A stretch of DNA of 64,000 nt from Pseudoxanthomonas kalamensis DSM 18571 (lineage in GTDB: Bacteria > Pseudomonadota > Gammaproteobacteria > Xanthomonadales > Xanthomonadaceae). Both the position numbers and the translations under genes were made by a program. The notes under the pieces are model-generated. The model was not told where the DNA came from. It saw only the letters and a program-made list of their open reading frames with translations, and made no database searches. The stretch covers positions 25,823-89,822 of the forward strand of contig NZ_PDWQ01000007.1 of assembly GCF_010211745.1 (NCBI RefSeq), written 5' to 3'. Shown here piece after piece: positions 37,994 to 49,501 of this stretch (the first letter of the stretch is position 1; each line of letters begins with the position of its first letter).

Positions 37994-39342
37994 GTGAAAT
38001 CGCTGGCTCAATCTGGTGGATGCTGGTGGCGCTGGGAGTGCTGGTCACCTTCCACGAATTCGGCCACTACTGGGTCGCCCGCCGCTGCGGGGTGAAGGTA
38101 CTGCGCTTCTCGGTCGGTTTCGGCAAGCCGCTGTGGTCGCGCCGCGACCGCCACGGCACCGAGTTCGCGATCGCCGCGCTGCCGCTGGGCGGCTACGTGA
38201 AAATGCTGGACGAGAACGAAGGCGACGTGCCCGCCGACCAGCTCGGCCAGGCCTTCAACCGCAAGCCGGTGCTGCAGCGGATCGCGGTGGTCGCCGCCGG
38301 GCCGATCGCCAACCTGCTGCTGTGCGTAGCCCTGCTGTGGGCGATGTTCGTGATCGGCAAGCAGGACTATTCGGCCACCATCGGCCAGACCCAGGGCCTG
38401 GCCGCCGAGGCCGGCTTCCGCAGCGGCGAGCGCGTGCTGCAGGTCGGCGACCGACTGACCGATACCGCAGGCGAGGCCGCCATCGCGCTGACCAAGGCCG
38501 CGATCGACCATCAGGACGTGCGGGTGAAGGTGGAATCGGCCGATGGCGACACCTATTTGCGCGAGCTGCCGCTGTCGCGGCTGCCGGCCGGTTTCGATCA
38601 GGAAAATGTTGTCGCCCTGGCCGGGCTGGATTGGTGGTACCGGGTGCAGCCGGCGATCGTCGACACGGTTGCGCCCGAGGGGCCGGCCGCGGGCCTGGTC
38701 CAGCCCGGCGACACCGTGGTCGCGGTCGATGGCGAGCGGATCGACAGCTGGAAGGATTTCCTCGACCAGGTCGCGGCGCTGGTGCAGCGTGGCGGCGAAG
38801 CCATGATCGAGGTCGAGCGTGACGGTGAGCGCCACGCCTTCCCGATGCAACCGCGGCAGCTGACCCAAGCCAATGGCGAACCCTACCTGGGGCTGGGTAT
38901 CGGCACCCGCGCGATCCAGCAGCCGCACGACACCACCCTGCGCCACGGGCCGCTGGCGGCGATCCCCGCCGCCTTCCGCGAGACCGGCCGGATGGCTTCC
39001 GACACCCTGGGCATGATCCGCCGCATGCTGACCGGCGCGGCCTCGGTCAAGAACATCTCCGGCCCCATCACCATCGCCCGCGTGGCCAACGTCAGCGCCA
39101 AGCTCGGGGTGGACTGGTTCCTGTGGTTCCTGGCCGCGATCTCGCTGAGCCTGGCCATCATCAACCTGCTGCCGATCCCGGTCTTGGACGGCGGGCACCT
39201 GCTGTATTACCTTATCGAGTTGGTCAAGGGCAGCCCGTTGAGCGAGCGCAGCATGATCGCCGGGCAGTATCTGGGCCTGGCCATGCTTGCCGGTTTGATG
39301 GGACTGGCGTTCTACAACGACATCCTCCGCCTGGTGACCTGA
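37990..39342 (+). CDS. rseP: Site-2 intramembrane zinc metalloprotease RseP
   Basis: The 450-residue membrane protease has HEFGH at residues 22-26 in the first membrane segment and '[18 protein letters not shown]' near the C-terminus, supplying the third zinc ligand Asp. Two PDZ domains (about 115-300) lie between. Four membrane segments are predicted. RseP cleaves anti-sigma factors such as RseA after DegS and also clears signal peptides. It overlaps dxr by ATGA. The ECF sigma/anti-sigma pair at 62.8-64 kb is a possible but unproven client. Confidence 0.97.
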   Translation: MSEIAGSIWWMLVALGVLVTFHEFGHYWVARRCGVKVLRFSVGFGKPLWSRRDRHGTEFAIAALPLGGYVKMLDENEGDVPADQLGQAFNRKPVLQRIAVVAAGPIANLLLCVALLWAMFVIGKQDYSATIGQTQGLAAEAGFRSGERVLQVGDRLTDTAGEAAIALTKAAIDHQDVRVKVESADGDTYLRELPLSRLPAGFDQENVVALAGLDWWYRVQPAIVDTVAPEGPAAGLVQPGDTVVAVDGERIDSWKDFLDQVAALVQRGGEAMIEVERDGERHAFPMQPRQLTQANGEPYLGLGIGTRAIQQPHDTTLRHGPLAAIPAAFRETGRMASDTLGMIRRMLTGAASVKNISGPITIARVANVSAKLGVDWFLWFLAAISLSLAIINLLPIPVLDGGHLLYYLIELVKGSPLSERSMIAGQYLGLAMLAGLMGLAFYNDILRLVT

Positions 39343-39437
39343 TGCTTCGCAAGTTCCTGTTTTCCCTGCCCCCGCGCGAAACGCGGACGGCGCCCCGGTC
39401 ACCCCTACCCCGCCGTCCCGGCCCATCGGAAGTGAAG

Positions 39438-41918
39438 ATGACGCGATTGCCTGCCCGCCACCTGCTCGCCCTTGCCCTGGCCTCGGCCATCGTCGCACCG
39501 GCATGGGCCCAGACGGCGGACCCCGCACCGGCCAGCGAAACCGGCACGTTCACCGTCAGCGACATCCGCATCGACGGCGTGCAACGCATCTCGGCCGGCA
39601 CCGTGCTGACCTATCTGCCGATCGAGCGCGGCGATGTCGTCACTTCCGCGCGGGTCGGCGACGCGATCCGCGCGCTGTACAGGACCGGCTTCTTCGAGGA
39701 TGTCCGGCTCGACCGCCAGGGCAGCATCCTGGTCGTGACGGTGACCGAACGCCCGGCGATCAACAAGCTGACCCTGAGCGGCAACAAGGACATCAAGACC
39801 GAGGAACTGACCAAGGGCCTGGCCGACATCGGTCTGGCCGAAGGCGAGACCTTCGATCGCCTGGCCCTGGACCGGGTTACCCAGGAACTGACCCGCCAGT
39901 ACAACAACCGCGGCAAGTACAACGTCGAGATCAATCCGACCGTGTCGCCGCTGGACCGCAACCGCGTCGACATCACCATCGCCGTCAAGGAGGGCAAGGC
40001 AGCCAAGATCCGCCACGTCAACCTGGTCGGCACCGACCGCTTCGAGAACGAGGACATCCTCGACAGTTGGGAGTCGAAGGAGCACAACTGGCTGTCCTGG
40101 TACCGCCGCGACGACCAGTATTCGAAGGAAAAACTGTCCGGCGACATCGAGAAGCTCAACTCGTGGTACCTGGACCGCGGCTATGTCGACTTCAGCCTGG
40201 ACAGCACCCAGGTTTCGATCAGCCCCGACAAGCGCGACATGTTCATCAGCGCCGGCATCACCGAGGGCCAGCAGTACACGATCTCCGACGTCAAGGTCAC
40301 CGGCGACACCGTGCTGCCGGTCGAGAACGTCGAACGCATGGTGATCGTCAAGCCCGGGCAGATCTTCTCCCGGCAGCTGCTGGAAATCACCTCCAACGGC
40401 ATCACCGCGACCCTGGGCAACATCGGCTACGCCTTCTCCCAGGTCAATCCGATCCCGACCATCGACCGCGACAAGCGCACGGTCGGCATCAACTTCCAGG
40501 TCGTGCCCGGTCCGCGCGTGAACGTGCGCCGGATCATGTTCAAGGGCAATTCGCGCACCGCCGACGAAGTGTTGCGCCGCGAAATGCGCCAGTTCGAAGG
40601 CAGCTGGTATTCGCAGGTGGCCATCGACCGCTCGAAGATCCGCCTGCAGCGGCTGGGCTACTTCGAGACCGTGGACGTCGAGACCAAGCCGGTCCCCGGC
40701 AGCAACGACCAGGTCGACGTGGTGTTCAACGTCAAGGAAACCACTTCGGGCAGTTTCGTGTTCGGCCTGGGTTATTCGCAACTGTCGGGTCTGACCACCT
40801 CGATCCAGCTGTCGCAGAACAACTTCCTCGGCAGCGGCAACCGGGTCTCGGTGGAAGCGCAGCGCAGCGACTACCTGCAGCGCTACTCGTTCTCCTACAT
40901 GAACCCGTTCTTCACCGACGAAGGCATGCAGCTAGGTTACAACCTGTGGTGGCGCGAGTTCGACTATTCGGACTACAACACCGCACAGTACTCCACCACC
41001 AGCGGCGCTGCGCAGGGCGTGTTCGGCCTGCCGATCAGCGAGACCGACAGCATCTCGCTGCTGTTCGGCATCGACTTCAACGAAATCCTGACCTACCCCG
41101 GCTCCACGCCGCAGTCGATCATCGATTACGTCGACGCGTTCGGCCAGCGCACCTTCCACGCATGGCGCACCGAAGCCGGCTGGGCACGCGACACCCGCAA
41201 CGACTACTTCATGCCGACCCGCGGCACCTACCAGCGGGTCTCGGCCGAAATCACCCTGCCCGGTTCGACCGCCGAGTACTGGAAACTCAACTACGAGTTC
41301 TCCAAGTACTGGCCGGTCAACACCTGGCTGGTGCTCAATACACGCGCCGAGCTGGGCTACGGCGACAGCTACGGCAGCGATGTCACCCGCAACATCTGCT
41401 GGACCGCATCGACCACGGTGGACACCGACGGCGATGGCGTCGTCGACACCGTCGTGCCCGGCGCCGATCCGACCGACCCCTGCCTGACCGACTCGCCGGA
41501 CTACGTGAAGACCGTCACCGCCACCGGTCTGCCGTTCTTCGAGAACTTCTACGCCGGCGGCACCCGCTCGGTGCGCGGCTTCCGCGACAACACCCTGGGG
41601 CCGCGCTCGGAACCGACCAGCTATTACAGCTACGGCCAGGTGCTGGGCGGTTCGTTGAAGACCGTCGGCGCGATCGAAGCGTATTTTCCCAAGCTGTTCG
41701 ATTCGAACGCTGCGCGCGTCTCGGCCTTCGTCGATTTCGGCAACGTCTATGACGGCTGGGACAACTTCGATGCCGGCGAACTGCGCGCCTCGGCCGGCGT
41801 GGCCTTGCTGTGGCGTGCCCCGGTCGGGCCGATCTCGATCAGCTACGCCCTCCCGCTGCGCAAGAAGGACGGCGACGAGATCGAACGCCTGCAGTTCACC
41901 TTCGGCGGCGCGTTCTGA
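39438..41918 (+). CDS. bamA: Outer membrane protein assembly factor BamA
   Basis: The 826-residue Omp85 protein has a signal peptide ending AWAQ, five POTRA domains (about 35-440; 'FTVSDIRIDGVQRISAGTVL', 'VNVRRIMFKGNSRTADEVLR') and a 16-strand barrel. The loop-6 motif VRGF is at 712-715 and the barrel ends in Phe (TFGGAF). It inserts beta-barrel proteins into the outer membrane. The start was set at ATG 39438, where GGAAG lies upstream and the signal peptide begins; an ATG at 39342 overlapping the rseP stop would add 32 basic residues. Before VRGF the protein carries a Cys-bounded insertion with DTDGDGVVD at 662-670. Confidence 0.96.
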   Translation: MTRLPARHLLALALASAIVAPAWAQTADPAPASETGTFTVSDIRIDGVQRISAGTVLTYLPIERGDVVTSARVGDAIRALYRTGFFEDVRLDRQGSILVVTVTERPAINKLTLSGNKDIKTEELTKGLADIGLAEGETFDRLALDRVTQELTRQYNNRGKYNVEINPTVSPLDRNRVDITIAVKEGKAAKIRHVNLVGTDRFENEDILDSWESKEHNWLSWYRRDDQYSKEKLSGDIEKLNSWYLDRGYVDFSLDSTQVSISPDKRDMFISAGITEGQQYTISDVKVTGDTVLPVENVERMVIVKPGQIFSRQLLEITSNGITATLGNIGYAFSQVNPIPTIDRDKRTVGINFQVVPGPRVNVRRIMFKGNSRTADEVLRREMRQFEGSWYSQVAIDRSKIRLQRLGYFETVDVETKPVPGSNDQVDVVFNVKETTSGSFVFGLGYSQLSGLTTSIQLSQNNFLGSGNRVSVEAQRSDYLQRYSFSYMNPFFTDEGMQLGYNLWWREFDYSDYNTAQYSTTSGAAQGVFGLPISETDSISLLFGIDFNEILTYPGSTPQSIIDYVDAFGQRTFHAWRTEAGWARDTRNDYFMPTRGTYQRVSAEITLPGSTAEYWKLNYEFSKYWPVNTWLVLNTRAELGYGDSYGSDVTRNICWTASTTVDTDGDGVVDTVVPGADPTDPCLTDSPDYVKTVTATGLPFFENFYAGGTRSVRGFRDNTLGPRSEPTSYYSYGQVLGGSLKTVGAIEAYFPKLFDSNAARVSAFVDFGNVYDGWDNFDAGELRASAGVALLWRAPVGPISISYALPLRKKDGDEIERLQFTFGGAF

Positions 41919-42014
41919 TCCGCGGAACATACGCAGGCGTCCGGATACGGGCGCCTCGATCTTCGTCTCCTGCCTGACCTTCAAACGGTCGGCGAGCCGT
42001 TAGACTACGCAGCC

Positions 42015-43037
42015 GTGAACGCCTTCCAGACCACTGCCGACGAACTGGCCGAGCGCTTCGGCCTGACCGTGCGCGGCGACGGCGGCGCCATCATCCGTGG
42101 CGTCGCCACGCTGGCCCACGCCGGCGAAGCCGATCTGGCCTTCCTCGCCAACCCGCGCTACCGCGGCCAGCTGGCCGAGAGCCGGGCTGCGGTCGTGGTG
42201 CTGCGCGAAGACGACGCCGATGTCGCCCCGCGCACGGCGCTGATCGCACGGGACCCCTATGTGGCCTTCGCCAGGATCGCCGCGCTGTTCGAGCCGGTTG
42301 CCGTACGCCCGCTGGGCATCCATCCGAGCGCGGTCATCGACCCCGACGCCGATGTCTCCCCCGATGCGCATATCGGCCCCTTCGTCAGCATCGGCGCTCG
42401 CAGCCGTATCGGCGCCGGCTGCACGATCGGTCCCGGCTGCACGATCGGCGAGGACTGCGAGGTCGGCGACGGCAGCGAACTGATCGCGCGCGTCACCCTG
42501 GTCACCCGCGTGCAATTGGGCAAGCGCGTGCGCATCCATCCCGGAGCCGTGCTCGGCGCCGACGGATTCGGCTTGGCGATGGAGGCCGGTCACTGGATCA
42601 AGGTGCCGCAACTCGGCGGCGTGAGGGTCGGCGACGATTGCGAAATCGGTGCCAATACCTGTATCGACCGCGGCGCGCTGGAAGACACCGTGCTGGACGA
42701 GGATGTGCGCCTGGACAACCTGATCCAGATCGGCCACAACGTTCAGATCGGCGCACATACCGCGATGGCCGGCTGCTCGGCTGCCGCCGGCAGCGCGAAG
42801 ATCGGTCGTTACTGCCTGATCGGCGGCGCCGCCGGCGTGCTGGGACATCTGGAGATCTGCGACAAGGTCGTCGTCACCGCGATGTCGCTGGTGACCAGCT
42901 CGATACGCGAACCCGGCGAATACTCGTCCGGGACGCCGTTGACCGACAACCACAGCTGGCGCAAGAACGCCGCACGCTTCAAGCAACTCGATTCGATGGC
43001 CAGGCAACTGCATGGCCTGCGCAGGGAGGAAAAATGA
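42015..43037 (+). CDS. lpxD: UDP-3-O-(3-hydroxyacyl)glucosamine N-acyltransferase
   Basis: The 340-residue acyltransferase of lipid A synthesis has the N-terminal uridine-binding domain ('[13 protein letters not shown]'), a long left-handed beta-helix of hexapeptide repeats, and '[20 protein letters not shown]' with the catalytic His. The start is GTG at 42015. It is preceded by a 96-bp gap after bamA. In many gammaproteobacteria skp sits here, but no skp gene is present. It overlaps fabZ by 4 nt. Confidence 0.96.
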   Translation: MNAFQTTADELAERFGLTVRGDGGAIIRGVATLAHAGEADLAFLANPRYRGQLAESRAAVVVLREDDADVAPRTALIARDPYVAFARIAALFEPVAVRPLGIHPSAVIDPDADVSPDAHIGPFVSIGARSRIGAGCTIGPGCTIGEDCEVGDGSELIARVTLVTRVQLGKRVRIHPGAVLGADGFGLAMEAGHWIKVPQLGGVRVGDDCEIGANTCIDRGALEDTVLDEDVRLDNLIQIGHNVQIGAHTAMAGCSAAAGSAKIGRYCLIGGAAGVLGHLEICDKVVVTAMSLVTSSIREPGEYSSGTPLTDNHSWRKNAARFKQLDSMARQLHGLRREEK

Positions 43038-43492
43038 CCGAAACACTCGAGCTGCCGATCGACATCGGCAGGATCCAGCACGTATTGCCGCACCGCTACC
43101 CGTTCCTGCTGGTCGACCGCGTGGTCGAAATGGAGCCGTTCAAGCGGATCGTCGCGCACAAGAATGTCAGCATCAACGAACCGTTCTTCCAGGGGCACTT
43201 CCCCGAGAAACCGGTCATGCCCGGCGTGCTGGTGATCGAATCGCTGGCCCAGGCCGGCGGCGTGCTGACCCAGATCTCGCGCAACACCTGCTGCTCGGAC
43301 CGGCTGTTCTATCTGGTCAAGATCAACGAGGTGCGCTTCTCGCGCATGGTCGTTCCCGGCGACGTGCTGGAACTGCACGTGGAAATCAAGCGCGTGATCC
43401 GCAACATGACCCTGTACGTCGGCGTGGCCAAGGTCGACGGCAACGAAGTCGCCCGCGCCGAGATACTCTGCGCGGAAATGGACAAGGAGTAG
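43034..43492 (+). CDS. fabZ: 3-hydroxyacyl-[acyl-carrier-protein] dehydratase FabZ
   Basis: The 152-residue hot-dog-fold enzyme contains '[15 protein letters not shown]' with the catalytic His, and '[23 protein letters not shown]' in shortened form with the catalytic Glu. It dehydrates 3-hydroxyacyl-ACP in fatty-acid synthesis and competes with LpxA and LpxD for 3-hydroxyacyl-ACP, which explains its place between their genes. It overlaps lpxD by ATGA and is 2 bp from lpxA. Confidence 0.97.
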   Translation: MTETLELPIDIGRIQHVLPHRYPFLLVDRVVEMEPFKRIVAHKNVSINEPFFQGHFPEKPVMPGVLVIESLAQAGGVLTQISRNTCCSDRLFYLVKINEVRFSRMVVPGDVLELHVEIKRVIRNMTLYVGVAKVDGNEVARAEILCAEMDKE

Positions 43493-43494
43493 GC

Positions 43495-44283
43495 GTGAGT
43501 ACGGTCGCCGGCATCCATCCGACTGCCGTGATCGACCCCGGCGCCCGCCTCGGCCGGGACGTCGGTGTCGGCGCGTTCACTTTGATCGGCGCCGAGGTCG
43601 AGATCGGCGACGGCTGCGTCATCGGCCCGTATTGCAGCATCACCGGCCCGACCCGGATCGGCCGCGGCAACCGCATCATCGGCCACGCCGCGATCGGTGG
43701 CGACCCGCAGGACAAGAAGTTCCGTGGCGAACGGGTCGAACTGGTGATCGGCGACGACAACCTGATCCGCGAATTCGTCACCATCAATCGCGGTACCGGC
43801 GACGGTGGTGGCGTCACCCGGGTCGGCAACGACAACTGGCTGCTGGCCTACACCCACATCGCGCACGACTGCGCGGTCGGCGACCATTGCGTGTTTTCCA
43901 ACAATTCGACCCTGGCCGGGCACGTGACCGTCGGCGACTGGGTCATCCTCAGCGGCTTCGCCGGCGCCCACCAGTTCTGCCGGATCGGCGCGCACGCCTT
44001 CCTCGGCAAGAGCGTCCTGATCAGCGGCGACGTACCGCCGTTCACCATGGTCGCCGGCGACGAACACGGCCGCCCGCGCGGGATCAACAGCGAGGGTCTG
44101 AAGCGTCGCGGCTTCGACGCCGAACGCATCGCCGCCATCAAGCGCGCCTATCGCACCCTGTACGTGGCCGGGCTGCCGCTGGCGGAAGCCAGGCAGAAGT
44201 TGGCCGAACAGGCCGCCGACAGCGACGACGTGCGCTTCCTGCTGGATTTCATCGAAAGCGGCGAGCGGCCGCTGCTGCGCTGA
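43495..44283 (+). CDS. lpxA: UDP-N-acetylglucosamine acyltransferase
   Basis: The 262-residue trimeric left-handed beta-helix enzyme adds 3-hydroxyacyl to UDP-GlcNAc, the first step of lipid A synthesis. Hexapeptide repeats start with '[14 protein letters not shown]'. '[18 protein letters not shown]' holds the catalytic His, and '[16 protein letters not shown]' and '[10 protein letters not shown]' are typical. The start is GTG at 43495, two bases after the fabZ stop. The stop shares a base with the lpxB ATG (TGATG). Confidence 0.97.
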   Translation: MSTVAGIHPTAVIDPGARLGRDVGVGAFTLIGAEVEIGDGCVIGPYCSITGPTRIGRGNRIIGHAAIGGDPQDKKFRGERVELVIGDDNLIREFVTINRGTGDGGGVTRVGNDNWLLAYTHIAHDCAVGDHCVFSNNSTLAGHVTVGDWVILSGFAGAHQFCRIGAHAFLGKSVLISGDVPPFTMVAGDEHGRPRGINSEGLKRRGFDAERIAAIKRAYRTLYVAGLPLAEARQKLAEQAADSDDVRFLLDFIESGERPLLR

Positions 44284-45434
44284 TGCCGCGCATCCTGCTG
44301 GCGGCTGGCGAGGCCTCCGGCGATGGCCTCGGCAGCGGGCTGATCCGCGCGTTGCGCGAGCGTTTCCCCGATGCCGAATTCGCCGGCATCGGCGGCGACG
44401 CAATGCGCGATGCCGGCTGCCAGACCTGGCACGATGCCAGCGAACTGTCGGTGATGGGGCTGGTCGAAGTGCTGCGCCACCTGCCGCGCCTGCTGAAGCT
44501 GCGCCGCGAGTTCCGCGAACGCGCGCTGGCGTGGAAACCCGATGTCTTCATCGGCATCGACGCCCCCGATTTCAACCTCGGCGTGGAACGCTGGCTGAAA
44601 CAGCACGGCGTGCGCACCATGCACTACGTCAGCCCCTCGGTCTGGGCCTGGCGCGAGAAGCGCGCGGCGAAGATCGGGCAAAGCGCCGACCGCGTGCTGT
44701 GCCTGTTCCCGATGGAGCCGCCGATCTACGCGCGTCACGGCGTCGATGCGCGCTTCGTTGGCCACCCGATGGCCGATGCCCTGCCGCTGCAGCCCGACCG
44801 CGACGCCGCGCGCCAGGCACTGGGCATCGACAGCGACGCCACGGTGCTGGCGGTGCTGCCCGGCAGCCGGCTCGGCGAAGTCGGGCGGCTGGCCGAGGTA
44901 TTCCTGCAGGCGGCACGCCAGGTCGCCGAGGCGAAGCCCGGTCTGCGCGTGCTGATCCCGGCAGCCAACGCCGACTGCGAGGCGGCCATCGCCCCGCTGC
45001 TGACGGCGACCCCGTTCCCGTCGCCGCGACCGCGGCTGCTGTCGGGCCGGGCCCGCGAATGCATGATCGCCGCCGACGCGGTGCTGCTGGCGTCCGGGAC
45101 CGCCACCCTGGAGGCGATGCTGGCCAAGCGGCCGATGGTGGTCGGTTATCGCATCTCGCCGGCGACCTACCGCATCGTCAAGGCGCTGGGACTGCTGAAG
45201 ACTGATCGCTATGCCCTGCCCAACGTGCTGGCCGGCGCCGACCTGGCACCGGAGCTGATGCAGGAGGACTGCACCGCCGAGGCGCTGTCCGCGGCGGTGC
45301 TGCACTGGCTGTCCGACCCCGGCGCCGTGGCCGGCCTGCAGGCGCGTTACCGGGAACTGCATCTGGCGCTGAAGCAGGACGCCTCGGCACGCGCCGCCGA
45401 GGCCGTGGCCGAACTGCTGTCCGCGCCGGGATGA
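44283..45434 (+). CDS. lpxB: Lipid-A-disaccharide synthase
   Basis: The 383-residue GT19 glycosyltransferase condenses UDP-2,3-diacylglucosamine with lipid X. It opens with '[20 protein letters not shown]', followed by '[11 protein letters not shown]', '[12 protein letters not shown]', '[11 protein letters not shown]', 'FVGHPMAD', '[12 protein letters not shown]' and '[21 protein letters not shown]' in shortened form. Length equals E. coli LpxB within one residue. It overlaps rnhB by ATGA. Confidence 0.97.
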   Translation: MPRILLAAGEASGDGLGSGLIRALRERFPDAEFAGIGGDAMRDAGCQTWHDASELSVMGLVEVLRHLPRLLKLRREFRERALAWKPDVFIGIDAPDFNLGVERWLKQHGVRTMHYVSPSVWAWREKRAAKIGQSADRVLCLFPMEPPIYARHGVDARFVGHPMADALPLQPDRDAARQALGIDSDATVLAVLPGSRLGEVGRLAEVFLQAARQVAEAKPGLRVLIPAANADCEAAIAPLLTATPFPSPRPRLLSGRARECMIAADAVLLASGTATLEAMLAKRPMVVGYRISPATYRIVKALGLLKTDRYALPNVLAGADLAPELMQEDCTAEALSAAVLHWLSDPGAVAGLQARYRELHLALKQDASARAAEAVAELLSAPG

Positions 45435-46069
45435 GCGCCGCCATCGGCACCCCCTTGCTGCGCGTGGCCGGTGTCGACGAAGCCGGGCGCGGGCCACTGG
45501 CCGGGCCGGTCAGCGTCGCGGCAGTGATCCTGGACCCGGCCCGCCCGATCGAGGGCCTGAACGACTCCAAGAAGCTCGGCGAAGCCCGCCGCGAGGCGCT
45601 GTATCCACAAATCGTCGAATGCGCACTGGCCTGGCGCATCGAGTTCGTCGCCGCCGGGGAAATCGACCGCCTCAACATCCTGCAGGCCACCCTGACCGGC
45701 ATGCGCCGCGCCGTGCAGGCGCTGGATCCGGTCGCGCAGCAGGCATTGATCGACGGCAACAAGGTGCCGCGCGACATGCCCTGCCCGGCCCGCGCCCTGG
45801 TCGGCGGCGACGCGCTGGAACCGGCGATCATGGCCGCCTCGATCCTGGCCAAGGTCGCCCGCGACCGCGCCATGCTGCAGTTGCATGCGCAATTCCCGCA
45901 GTACGGTTTCGACGCGCACAAGGGCTACCCCACGCCCGCGCACCTGGCGGCGCTGGCCGAACACGGCCCCTGCCCGCAGCACCGGCGCAGCTTCGCGCCG
46001 GTCAGGCGGGCGCTGGAAACCTGCACAACCGCCATCCCGCGCCCCGGAGAACAGGCCGGCATCTGGTAA
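45431..46069 (+). CDS. rnhB: Ribonuclease HII
   Basis: The 212-residue enzyme cleaves RNA in RNA/DNA hybrids and single ribonucleotides in DNA. The [12 protein letters not shown] motif holds two of the catalytic acids, 'LIDGNKVP' the third and '[13 protein letters not shown]' the fourth region; '[14 protein letters not shown]' is conserved. It closes the lipid A operon; in many relatives dnaE follows, but here it is replaced by an aldehyde dehydrogenase gene. Confidence 0.97.
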   Translation: MSAAIGTPLLRVAGVDEAGRGPLAGPVSVAAVILDPARPIEGLNDSKKLGEARREALYPQIVECALAWRIEFVAAGEIDRLNILQATLTGMRRAVQALDPVAQQALIDGNKVPRDMPCPARALVGGDALEPAIMAASILAKVARDRAMLQLHAQFPQYGFDAHKGYPTPAHLAALAEHGPCPQHRRSFAPVRRALETCTTAIPRPGEQAGIW

Positions 46070-46132
46070 AATTCGCGTTCCACTCCGGCCCCCTGCAACG
46101 AATACGGGCCCCGAATCATTCGCGGAGTTTCC

Positions 46133-47665
46133 ATGTCTTCCCAGCTTCTCGAGGCGCTTGGCCTCGCTGCACGCAATTCCGGCACCTATCTCGGCAACGG
46201 CGAATGGTCCACGACCACCGACGCCGGCGTGCTGCAATCGATCAACCCCACCACCAACGAGCTGATTGCCGAGGTTCACGCCAGCAGCCCGGCCGACTAC
46301 GAGAAGATCGTCGAACGCGCCCAGGCCGCGTTCAAGGTCTGGCGCACCACGCCCGCACCGCGCCGCGGCGAGGCGGTGCGCCTGTGCGGGGAAGCGCTGC
46401 GCAAGCACAAGGACGCCCTCGGTTCGCTGGTCGCGCTGGAGATGGGCAAGAGCAAGCCCGAAGGCGACGGCGAAGTGCAGGAGATGATCGACATCGCCGA
46501 TTTCGCCCTCGGCCAGAGCCGCATGCTGTACGGCTACACCATGCACTCCGAGCGCCCCGGCCACCGCATGTACGAGCAGTACCAGCCGCTGGGCCTGGTC
46601 GGCATCATCAGCGCGTTCAACTTCCCGGTCGCGGTGTGGGCCTGGAATTCGTTCCTGGCCGCGATCTGCGGCGACATCTGCATCTGGAAGCCGTCCAACA
46701 AGACCCCGCTGACCGCCATCGCCAGCATGAAGATCTGCAACGAGGCGCTGAAGGAAGGCGGCTTCCCCGACATCTTCTTCCTGATCAACGACGCCGGCAT
46801 CGAACTGGCGCAGCAGTTCGTCGACGACATCCGCATCCCGCTGATCAGCTTCACCGGCTCCACCCAGGTCGGCCGCACCGTCGGCGAGCGCGTCGCCCGC
46901 CGCATGGGACGCAGCCTGCTGGAACTGGGCGGCAACAACGCCATCATCCTGGACGAAAGCGCCGACCTGAAGCTGGCGGTTCCGGGCATCGTGTTCGGCG
47001 CGGTCGGCACCGCCGGCCAGCGCTGCACCACCACCCGCCGCCTGATCGTGCACGAATCGATCCACGACACCGTGCTCGAGACCCTGGTCAAGGCCTACAA
47101 GCAGGTCGAAGGCAAGATCGGTGACCCGCTGGACCCGGCCAATCTGATGGGCCCGCTGAACAGCCAGGGCGCCGTGCAGCAGTTCCTGTCGGCGGTCGAG
47201 CAGGCCAAGGCCGCCGGCGGCAAGGTCGAGACCGGCGGCGCCGCGTTGGACCGTCCAGGCAACTTCGTGCTGCCGACCATCGTCACCGGACTGAAGAACA
47301 GCGACGCCATCGTCCAGCACGAAACCTTCGCCCCGATCCTGTACGTGATGAAGTACAAGACCCTGGACGAAGCCATCGAGATGCAGAACGCCGTGCCGCA
47401 GGGACTGTCGTCGGCGATCTTCACCCAGAACCTGAAGTCGGCGGAGAAGTTCCTGTCCGCGGCCGGCAGCGACTGCGGCATCGCCAACGTCAACATCGGC
47501 ACCAGCGGCGCCGAGATCGGCGGCGCGTTCGGCGGCGAGAAGGACACCGGCGGCGGTCGCGAATCCGGCTCGGACGCCTGGAAGGCCTACATGCGCCGGC
47601 AGACCAATACCATCAACTACTCCGACTCGCTGCCGCTGGCACAGGGCATCAAGTTCGACCTCTGA
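46133..47665 (+). CDS. amaB: ALDH7-type aldehyde dehydrogenase (L-piperidine-6-carboxylate/aminoadipate semialdehyde dehydrogenase)
   Basis: The 510-residue enzyme has the ALDH7 hallmarks: '[22 protein letters not shown]' in shortened form, '[15 protein letters not shown]', the general-base Glu in '[12 protein letters not shown]', the catalytic Cys in '[13 protein letters not shown]', and '[22 protein letters not shown]'. ALDH7/AmaB oxidises 2-aminoadipate-6-semialdehyde (as L-piperidine-6-carboxylate) in lysine catabolism. A TAAAAT hexamer coincides with the rnhB stop and may be its -10 box. No other lysine-degradation genes are near, so the assignment rests on family resemblance. Confidence 0.9.
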   Translation: MSSQLLEALGLAARNSGTYLGNGEWSTTTDAGVLQSINPTTNELIAEVHASSPADYEKIVERAQAAFKVWRTTPAPRRGEAVRLCGEALRKHKDALGSLVALEMGKSKPEGDGEVQEMIDIADFALGQSRMLYGYTMHSERPGHRMYEQYQPLGLVGIISAFNFPVAVWAWNSFLAAICGDICIWKPSNKTPLTAIASMKICNEALKEGGFPDIFFLINDAGIELAQQFVDDIRIPLISFTGSTQVGRTVGERVARRMGRSLLELGGNNAIILDESADLKLAVPGIVFGAVGTAGQRCTTTRRLIVHESIHDTVLETLVKAYKQVEGKIGDPLDPANLMGPLNSQGAVQQFLSAVEQAKAAGGKVETGGAALDRPGNFVLPTIVTGLKNSDAIVQHETFAPILYVMKYKTLDEAIEMQNAVPQGLSSAIFTQNLKSAEKFLSAAGSDCGIANVNIGTSGAEIGGAFGGEKDTGGGRESGSDAWKAYMRRQTNTINYSDSLPLAQGIKFDL

Positions 47666-47678
47666 CCCCGCGCCGCCG

Positions 47679-48446
47679 ATGAGTCTGGCCCCCACCGAGC
47701 GCTTCAGCGACCGCGTCGCCGACTACGTGCGCTTCCGGCCGGACTACCCGGACGCGCTGCTTGCCTGGTTGCGGCAGGCGCACGGCATCGGTCCGGACTG
47801 GAAGGTGGCCGACATCGGCGCCGGCACCGGCATCTCCAGCCGGATGTTCCTCGATGGCGGCCACTCGGTGGTCGCGGTGGAGCCCAACGCGGCGATGCGT
47901 ACCGCGGCGATCGAGTGGCTCGGCGCCGAGCCGGGCTTTTCCGCCATGGACGGCCGCGCCGAGGCCACCGGCCTGGACGACGCCAGCGTCGATCTGGTCA
48001 GTGCGGCGCAGGCCTTCCACTGGTTCGACCAGCAGGCGGTCAAGCCCGAATGGCAGCGCATCCTGCGTCCGCACGGACTGGTGGCGGTGTACTGGAATTC
48101 GCGCCGGCTGAGCGGCTCGCCGTTCCTGGAAGGCTACGAGCGCCTGCTCGACGAATACGGGCTGGATTATTCCAGCGTGTCCGAACGCTACGGCGACGAC
48201 GCCCACATGCAGCGCTGGTTCGGCGACGGCCTGCACGGCATGGCCCGCTTCCCGCATGCGCAGCGGCTGGATTTCGACGCCTTGCGCGGCCGCCTGCTGT
48301 CGTCCTCGTACGCGCCGCCGGCCGGACATCCGCGCCATGCGCCGATGCTGGCCGCGCTGCGCGAACTGTTCGATGCCACCGCCCGCGACGGCAAGGTGGA
48401 TTTCGATTACGACACCCGCCTCTTCGTCGGCAGGCCGGCGGCATGA
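47679..48446 (+). CDS. Class I SAM-dependent methyltransferase
   Basis: The 255-residue protein has the Rossmann-like methyltransferase core: '[20 protein letters not shown]' is motif I, '[11 protein letters not shown]' is motif II, and '[13 protein letters not shown]' is the post-III block typical of methyltransf_11/25 enzymes related to ubiquinone/menaquinone and small-molecule methyltransferases. The opening '[18 protein letters not shown]' is shared by a widespread uncharacterised subfamily. The substrate is unknown. It starts 13 bp after amaB and overlaps pyrD by ATGA. Confidence 0.9.
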   Translation: MSLAPTERFSDRVADYVRFRPDYPDALLAWLRQAHGIGPDWKVADIGAGTGISSRMFLDGGHSVVAVEPNAAMRTAAIEWLGAEPGFSAMDGRAEATGLDDASVDLVSAAQAFHWFDQQAVKPEWQRILRPHGLVAVYWNSRRLSGSPFLEGYERLLDEYGLDYSSVSERYGDDAHMQRWFGDGLHGMARFPHAQRLDFDALRGRLLSSSYAPPAGHPRHAPMLAALRELFDATARDGKVDFDYDTRLFVGRPAA

Positions 48447-49501
48447 ACCCGTATCGCCTTGCCCGCCCGCTGTTGTTCGCGATGGACGCCGAACGCGCCC
48501 ACGACGCCGGGTTGCGCGCGCTGGAACTGGCCGCGCGCAGCGGCGCCTCGCGGCTGCTGTCGCCGTCGCCACCGGCGATGCCGACCAAGGCGTACGGGCT
48601 GGAATTCCCCAATCCGTTCGGCCTGGCCGCAGGCCTGGACAAGAACGGCGAACACATCGATGCGCTGTTCGGCCTGGGCTTCGGCTTCGTCGAGATCGGC
48701 ACCGTAACCCCGCGCCCGCAGCCCGGCAACCCGAAGCCGCGGATGTTCCGGCTGCCGGCCCAGCGCGCGGTGATCAACCGCATGGGCTTCAACAACGACG
48801 GGGTCGAAGCGCTGGTGCGCAACGTCGAACGCGCGCGTCGCCGACGCGGCGTGCTGGGCATCAACATCGGCAAGAACAAGGACACGCCGAACGAACGCGC
48901 AGCCGACGATTACCTGACCTGCCTGCAACGGGTCTACCCGTTGGCGGACTACGTCGCCGTCAACATCTCCTCGCCCAATACCGCCGGCCTGCGCGACCTG
49001 CAGGAAGCGCAGGCATTGCATGCGCTGATCTCGCGCCTGCGCGAGGCGCAGGAAGCGCTGGCCGCGCAGCACGGCCGCCGGGTGCCAATGCTGGTGAAGG
49101 TGGCGCCGGACCTGGGCGATGCCGACATCGACAGCGCCGCCCGCGTCTTCGCCGAACTGGCGGTGGACGGCGTCATCGCCACCAACACCACGGTGGCGCG
49201 GATCGGCGTGCAGGGCGCGCCGCATGCCGATGAGGCTGGCGGCCTGTCCGGCGCACCGCTGCTGGGCCAGGCCAACCTGGTGCTGCGCCGGCTGCGCGCG
49301 CGGCTGCCGGTGCAGATTCCGCTGATCGGCGTCGGCGGGGTGCTGTCCGGCGCCGATGCGGTGGCCAAGATGGCTGCCGGCGCCAGCCTGGTGCAGTGCT
49401 ATACCGGCCTGGTCTATCGCGGCCCGCCGCTGATCGCCGAATGCGTCGATGCCATGCGCCGGCGGCGCGAACAGCGCAACGGACCGGTCCGCACACCGTG
49501 A
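48443..49501 (+). CDS. pyrD: Quinone-dependent dihydroorotate dehydrogenase (class 2)
   Basis: The 352-residue flavoprotein oxidises dihydroorotate to orotate and passes electrons to quinone. The N-terminal membrane-associating helices ('[19 protein letters not shown]') mark class 2. '[20 protein letters not shown]', '[14 protein letters not shown]', '[15 protein letters not shown]' with the catalytic Ser, and '[20 protein letters not shown]' are present in parts. It overlaps the methyltransferase by ATGA and murB by GTGA. Confidence 0.97.
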   Translation: MNPYRLARPLLFAMDAERAHDAGLRALELAARSGASRLLSPSPPAMPTKAYGLEFPNPFGLAAGLDKNGEHIDALFGLGFGFVEIGTVTPRPQPGNPKPRMFRLPAQRAVINRMGFNNDGVEALVRNVERARRRRGVLGINIGKNKDTPNERAADDYLTCLQRVYPLADYVAVNISSPNTAGLRDLQEAQALHALISRLREAQEALAAQHGRRVPMLVKVAPDLGDADIDSAARVFAELAVDGVIATNTTVARIGVQGAPHADEAGGLSGAPLLGQANLVLRRLRARLPVQIPLIGVGGVLSGADAVAKMAAGASLVQCYTGLVYRGPPLIAECVDAMRRRREQRNGPVRTP

